Positions 58,964-64,000 of a stretch of DNA of 64,000 nt are shown here, one piece after another. The stretch covers positions 1 to 64,000 of the forward strand of contig WBMZ01014043.1 in the NCBI GenBank assembly GCA_013400975.1, given 5' to 3'. Position numbers and translations under genes: made by a program. Numbering within the stretch: position 1 is the first letter of the stretch; each line of letters starts with the position of its first letter. The notes below the pieces were generated by a model. The model was not told where the DNA came from. It worked only from the letters and a program-made list of their open reading frames with translations, and made no database searches. This DNA is from Atrichornis clamosus (lineage: Eukaryota > Chordata > Aves > Passeriformes > Menuridae).

Positions 58964-61900
58964 TGGCTTCAGCCAGCACATTTCAGGCTGCCATTGAAAT
59001 GAATTGTCCTGCTATTCTCCCTACCTTAAACTGCACGTGCCTGTCACAGCCTACTTGCAGTTAGAGGATGTCTGAAACGTATTTTTTTTGGTTTTGTTGT
59101 TGCCAGGTTATTCTTGATCTGAATCAGTGAAATGACCAGACATGTTGCCTAGTTGTTTATGTACTCTCACAAGGAAAGCAGCAGAAATAAGCATGCATGG
59201 ACACTGCAGAAGGCACTCTGTGTCTTTCAGCCACACACTGAGGCAAAACTGCCAAAGCTGGGTGGGAAGTAACAGCAGAACTATTTGAATGACTTTGCTT
59301 GATAAATGCACGGAGCTATTTGAAGTAATTCAGTAAACATCAGGTCTCAAATAAAGGACATCCATTGAAATAAGGGTGGTTGCCAATCCTATGTTTTAAT
59401 TCTCAGACACATAGAGTCAGTTTAACAGGAATTTGCAGTTGGAACTCTCTCAGTTTGGGGTAGAGCTTGGAGGAGAGATGTTTGTTAAGTTAGAGCTTCT
59501 CACTGAGCAGATCCTTGAATGTTTAAATTCACACTTGGAGCTTTGGCCATTGATGCAGTTTTACTTTCAAGGGCATGGAAATGTAACAACAGATCTGGCA
59601 TTTAGCTACAAATGCTCATAGCAATGCCAGCAATATTAATTTGAGTCTGAAAAGGTTTAACAGGGCCCTGGTTAATTGAATTGACTGTTTTGAGTGGCCG
59701 CTGTTTGAGTGATTTACCATATGCTTCACTGTCACTAATTGTAACTGTGCCAGTCAGACCCATCTGTTTTATGGCACTCCCTATAAAATGTATAATTTAC
59801 CTAGTGTAAATCTATTTTCTAAACATCATCTTTCAAGTGATTTAGAAAAAGACTATAGGTGGGAATTCAACTTTATCATGCTACCAACTTCAGCATTTTA
59901 GCTTAACAGTCTGTCAGACTACACAAATAAAAGTGTTATGGTATGACCTGAAAAAAGAGAATGCACAGAGAATTTGGAAAAAAACCCCTGAACTATTCCC
60001 TCTGCTTACCACAATTACTCTGCTTAATTTTTTTTGTCTGTGCTAGCAGTTATGATTAGCCATTTTGACCAACTCATTTGATAAATACCTGCCAACATGT
60101 GGAATGCAAAGTATTAAACAGATGAACCTTAACTGATAAAATGCAAGTTTGATTTCCATAAGAACTGCTAAGCACTGTTCACGAGTGAATGAAGATCTAC
60201 CTCTATTTTCTATATTCCTCTACTGCAAGGCATCAATAAACATTTTGATAATACACATAATTTAAAAATTGCCTTAGGCCAGGAATATAGTATTACCTAT
60301 TTCTCAATCACCTTTACCTAAATATTTTATTACTACATGTATCACAATAAGTGACACTGAATGATAGGAATAATCTGGCATGGAAGAAAATAAATCTACA
60401 AAGTGAAATCAAATTTTCAAAAGCAGGCAGCTAAGATGACTTAATGCTTGAAGGCATGAGGACTGGGGGCTAGACTTCTGCACAGTAATAAAGCAAGGAT
60501 AAAGAAGTAAAGAGGTTGAGTTTATTGCCAGAAACATTTGAACTGAAAGGGAAAGTACAGGGTTGTCAGTGATTAGTCTCTGCTAAAATGTTAGCTGAAA
60601 TAATGTGGATGTTAAAACTGGAAGAAATGTAAATTGACCCAAGATGACTCTTAACATTGCTATTTTCGGTGTCCATGTGGCATTAAAAATGGATGGAAAA
60701 GTATCTGGATTTAGTATTCTACTGCTATATATGGTTACAAACCTTTGAGAATAGGCCATCTCTAATTCAAATATTTTATTTCACACAAATGTCTGTGGAC
60801 TAAGAGCTGTTACAACTCTCTAGAATAGATCCACAATTCATAAGACCACTTAGAAGTTTCTTCGTTAGTTTTTGTATTCCACATATGATCTCTTAAAAAT
60901 GCATTTGAACTTAAAATTTGCTGGTTTTTACATAAAAGATTGAAGAACACTTAATATGGAGAAAGGTTTTGGAGCTGGCTTTGCTCTGTTTTTTTTCTAA
61001 GCTGAATGGTAAACCTGTATTTTTCTTTATTCTGATCTCTAAGTACATTAAATAAGTGGCTTCCCAGGAATTAATGAACCTATTTGCTGCCAATTGAGTA
61101 AATCAAAATTCAGCTAGAATTCATAACATAAATTAACTGCTTTGTTTCATTGATAGAAAGTAGCTGCTATTACAATGTTTAGCTTCTATTTCAGGTTTCT
61201 TATGAAAGTCCTAGGTATACACCCTAAGCTGCCATAGCATGTAGATATAATATTTTTTAAATTCTCTTTCTCTCTTTGTGCCTGGGTTATGTTCTTCATG
61301 TGACTTTCTTCTGGGTCTAGGCATTGTCACAGAGGAAATGTGAGGCAAAGACATGAGGGATCACTTGTTGCTGTTGGTTTCCGCTCTGGCAGATATGTTT
61401 GCACTTGAAGGAAGGCATGGAGCCATTAAAGGAGGTGAAGGAAATAGAGCAGTTCTGTGTTCATGCCCTTTAAAGTTACTTATTTGCTCATCCTGAGCAG
61501 TGGCAAATATCCCTCATTTGAGAAACACTACCCATTCTGTTCTGCAACTTGGACTATCCCTTTCAGCAATTCAGGTCAGCTGTCCTGGTTATGCTACTTC
61601 ACAGCTTCTTGTGCACCTTCTTAGAGCATGGGACACTAAAAGTCTTGTGTAAGCACTACTAAACAACAACAGAAACATCAACATGTTATCAACATTATTA
61701 TCATCCTAAACCCAAAACACAGACCTTTACCAGCTACTAGAAAGAAAATTATTTCTGCCCAAACCAGGACATGCTGAAGCAATGCTCTCAAGTTAAAAAC
61801 GCAGACTTAGCCAAATCTTCATCTGAACATCTGGCCACCTGCCTTTCTGAAATCAACAAAGTATTTCTGTTTCCCACAAAATGGTATTAGTAAGTTTCCA

Positions 61901-62460
61901 TTCTTTCATTTCCTTCCTTTTCTGTTTTCTCTGTCCTGTATGGTTTCTCATTAAAAAAAAAAAAAATTCTGCTTACCTGGTTTTGAGAGGTAACTTATTT
62001 TTGAAAACTAGCCCCCAGCTGCTGAAACTCTCACATCTCTAGAAAGGGTTTCTGTGTGTTTACTTTTCCATGCAATATTTGAAAATTCATTTTGCTCTAT
62101 TCAACTGGATCCAATATGAATCTGCTGCCTTTTCTCTTATGCTGAGACTTTAACAAAAAACAGGGGTTGCAATGTCTGGGAAATGAAGGCATCTATGGTC
62201 ATCTAGAAGATATGACAGAATTTGCTATAGGAAATATGAAAAATTATAACCCAAAGGCCTTTTCTTGGTATGTAAGTAAGTAAATTCAGTTATCTAGATA
62301 TGGTTCTTCATGAGTACTATGGAGAAAAGACCATCCAATATTGTCAGGTGAACAATGATCTTAGTCCAAATTCCAACAGATCTTACATTATTTGCCCTAT
62401 TCATTTTTCCAAATCCTGCCTATTCAGAATTGCCTGCTTTTTAACTGAGGTCCCAGGATC

Positions 62461-62507
62461 AAATTTAGGAAGTCTGGTTTCTGAAAAATTTAGGAAATCT
62501 GGTTTCC
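62461..62507. repeat. 24-base tandem duplication
   Basis: Two adjacent units starting AAATTTAGGAAGTCTGGTTT and AAATTTAGGAAATCTGGTTT, differing at a few bases. It lies just upstream of the CR1 copy. Confidence 0.7.
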
Positions 62508-62549
62508 ACTGTATCTAATATCCAATCAGGAGATTAGTGTTCACAGGAA

Positions 62550-63184
62550 CCCTGTGGAGAAGAACTTGAGGGTACTGGGGAATGAAAAACTGGACATGAG
62601 CTGGTCATGTGCACTCACAACCTAGAAAGCCAACTGTATCCTGGACTCCACTAAAACCATGGCCAGCAGGTTGAGAGAGGTGATTATTCCTCTTTACTCT
62701 GCAGTATTCCTGGAGTACAGTATCTGGCTCTGTAGTCCTGTTGGGGTGGGTCTGGAGGGGGACCATGAAGATGATCAAAGGCTGGAACACTTCTCCTATG
62801 AAGTAGGGCTGATAGAGCCAGAGTTCAGCCTGGAGAAGAGAAGGCTTTGGGGTGACCTGATTGCGGCCTTTCAGTACTTAAAGGGGCTTGTAAGAAACAT
62901 TTTTAGCATGGCCTGTTTGCAATAGGACAAGGGGTGATGATTTTAAACTAAAAGAGATATGATACAGACTGAACATAGGGAAAAAGTTTTCTATAATGAG
63001 GGTAGTGAAGCAGTGGAACAGGTTGCCCAGAGAAGTTGTCTTATGCTTGGAAAGATTCAAGGTCAACTTGGATGACGTTCTGAATAACCTGATCTAGTTG
63101 AAGATGTCCCGTAATTTCAGGCAATTTGGACTAAATGACCTTCAAGGTACCTTTCAACTCAAACTATCCTGTGATTCTATGATT
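62550..63184 (+). mobile_element. CR1 LINE, 3' portion with internal deletions
   Basis: The copy begins at CCCTGTGGAGAAGAACTTG, within the end of the reverse-transcriptase frame, and continues through GCCAGCAGGTTGAGAGAGG, AAGATGATCAAAGGCTGG, TTCAGCCTGGAGAAGAGAAGG, AATAGGACAAGGGGTGATG and TTGCCCAGAGAAGTTGT. It ends at TTCAACTCAAACTATCCTGTGATTCTATGAT. Compared with the CR1 consensus I know, segments are missing near 62740 and 62895. The short open frames across it are broken remnants, not genes. Confidence 0.92.
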
Positions 63185-64000
63185 TAATACATATCTCTTT
63201 ACTTTGCAATGGAGTCCTTACTCTTATGCCGTGGGACATATGCTGAATGGAAATTGAAGCAAAACACAGACTGGTAATTTAATGGGACCAAATATAATTT
63301 GGGCAGAGGGGGACAGGTTAGATTAAAAACTGTCTTCTAGAGGATGATACTTGGAATAAGTAATTGCTTTGACTTCTAAGTCAGATTTCTTGCAGATTTC
63401 AATGTCCTAGACTTGGTTATATAAAAAAAAATTATGCACTTTCTTCCCATGTTTGGTGGATGGGTCAAAGTAAAGATTGCTCAGCAACTTCTAACTGGGC
63501 TTTATGGCAGTAAGGGGATTTGAGAATTTTTCATGTTGGCACAGCAAATTCAGCACATTACTTGCAATTGGGTTTGAAATTACAGCCTTTTCACTTCAAG
63601 AGGAAATCTTTTAGCATACAGAACCTGCTGAAGCAGTGGATGTGAAATGGATCCTTTCTGTTGCAAATTCTTTCAGAAAGAAATAGTTAAATGTTTCTGC
63701 TGCACAGTCTCTGAGGCTCCTGAAAGAGGGCATCTCACAGTGTTTATATCTGTATCCAACATTGAGTCCAGCTGTCCAATCTTTCCATCATCACTCACAT
63801 TCTGAGATGAAACAAAACTAGAACAACGAAGAACAAGTATAAAAGACTTGAATTGCATTTGAGACTTATGTCAAAAATGTTTCAGTCCTCAGGTAATTTG
63901 CTCAGTTCTGGCTCCTTTCGTATTTACTTCAAAGCTTCAGTGAAAATGAAAGGATAGAAAATAGCATTTAGGTTTGCAGATAGCTGTAGTCACATTCTTG
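63185..64000. other. Non-coding desert, right edge
   Basis: About 0.8 kb of AT-rich DNA after the CR1 copy. No gene, repeat or motif stands out before the window ends. Confidence 0.55.

Larger units (their letters stand above)
55463..62549. other. Non-coding desert, segment 5
   Basis: About 7 kb without a recognisable gene. It contains a perfect CRE (56736-56743), an AT-rich tract at 57696-57752, the inverted-repeat cluster at 58899-58963, an enhancer-like stretch near 59630-59820, and a duplicated 24-base unit at 62461-62507. Open frames are under 100 codons and have no motifs. Confidence 0.55.

Noticed and set aside
1..64000. CRISPR arrays, prokaryotic operons, tRNA or rRNA genes
   Set aside because: No regularly spaced repeats, no rRNA-like conserved blocks, no tRNA-like GGTTCRA/TGGY pairs at proper spacing; the window is plainly vertebrate nuclear DNA.

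Overview
This window is vertebrate nuclear DNA, almost certainly from a bird. It holds one complete gene, the first codons of a second, and about 54 kb of non-coding sequence. The avian call rests on three CR1-type LINE ends carrying the usual bird 3' signature, a solo LTR of a type I recognise from songbird and related bird genomes, compact introns, and an FGF20 protein close to the amniote form. I cannot name the species.

Layout. Positions 1-44 (minus strand) hold the start of what looks like MICU3, truncated by the window edge and sitting in a CpG island. FGF20 lies head-to-head with it on the plus strand at about 5.5-10 kb. It has three coding exons (5690-5975, 8160-8263, 8986-9231) that join in frame into a 211-residue protein. 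A GC-rich promoter with an alternating TA box lies upstream, and the 3'UTR has a proximal poly(A) signal followed by an AU-rich element. This head-to-head MICU3/FGF20 order matches the known vertebrate arrangement. From about 10.1 kb to the end I find no protein-coding gene; this is an AT-rich desert downstream of FGF20.

The desert contains a solo endogenous-retrovirus LTR (28509-29530) and three truncated CR1 copies (30210-30426 plus, 55339-55462 minus, 62550-63184 plus). It also contains two anomalous GC-rich patches (17941-18130 and about 42980-43400), several short tandem or direct repeats, and two clusters of perfect inverted repeats (44046-44085 and 58899-58963). Some stretches have the look of conserved regulatory elements, but that cannot be tested from one sequence.

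Function. FGF20 is a secreted FGF9-subfamily ligand, and in birds it is known as the placode signal lost in scaleless chickens. MICU3 encodes a mitochondrial calcium-uptake regulator and is functionally unrelated. I see no operon, CRISPR array, tRNA, rRNA or prokaryotic feature, and no new multi-gene system. The most unusual items are DNA-level structures and an upstream in-frame extension of FGF20.
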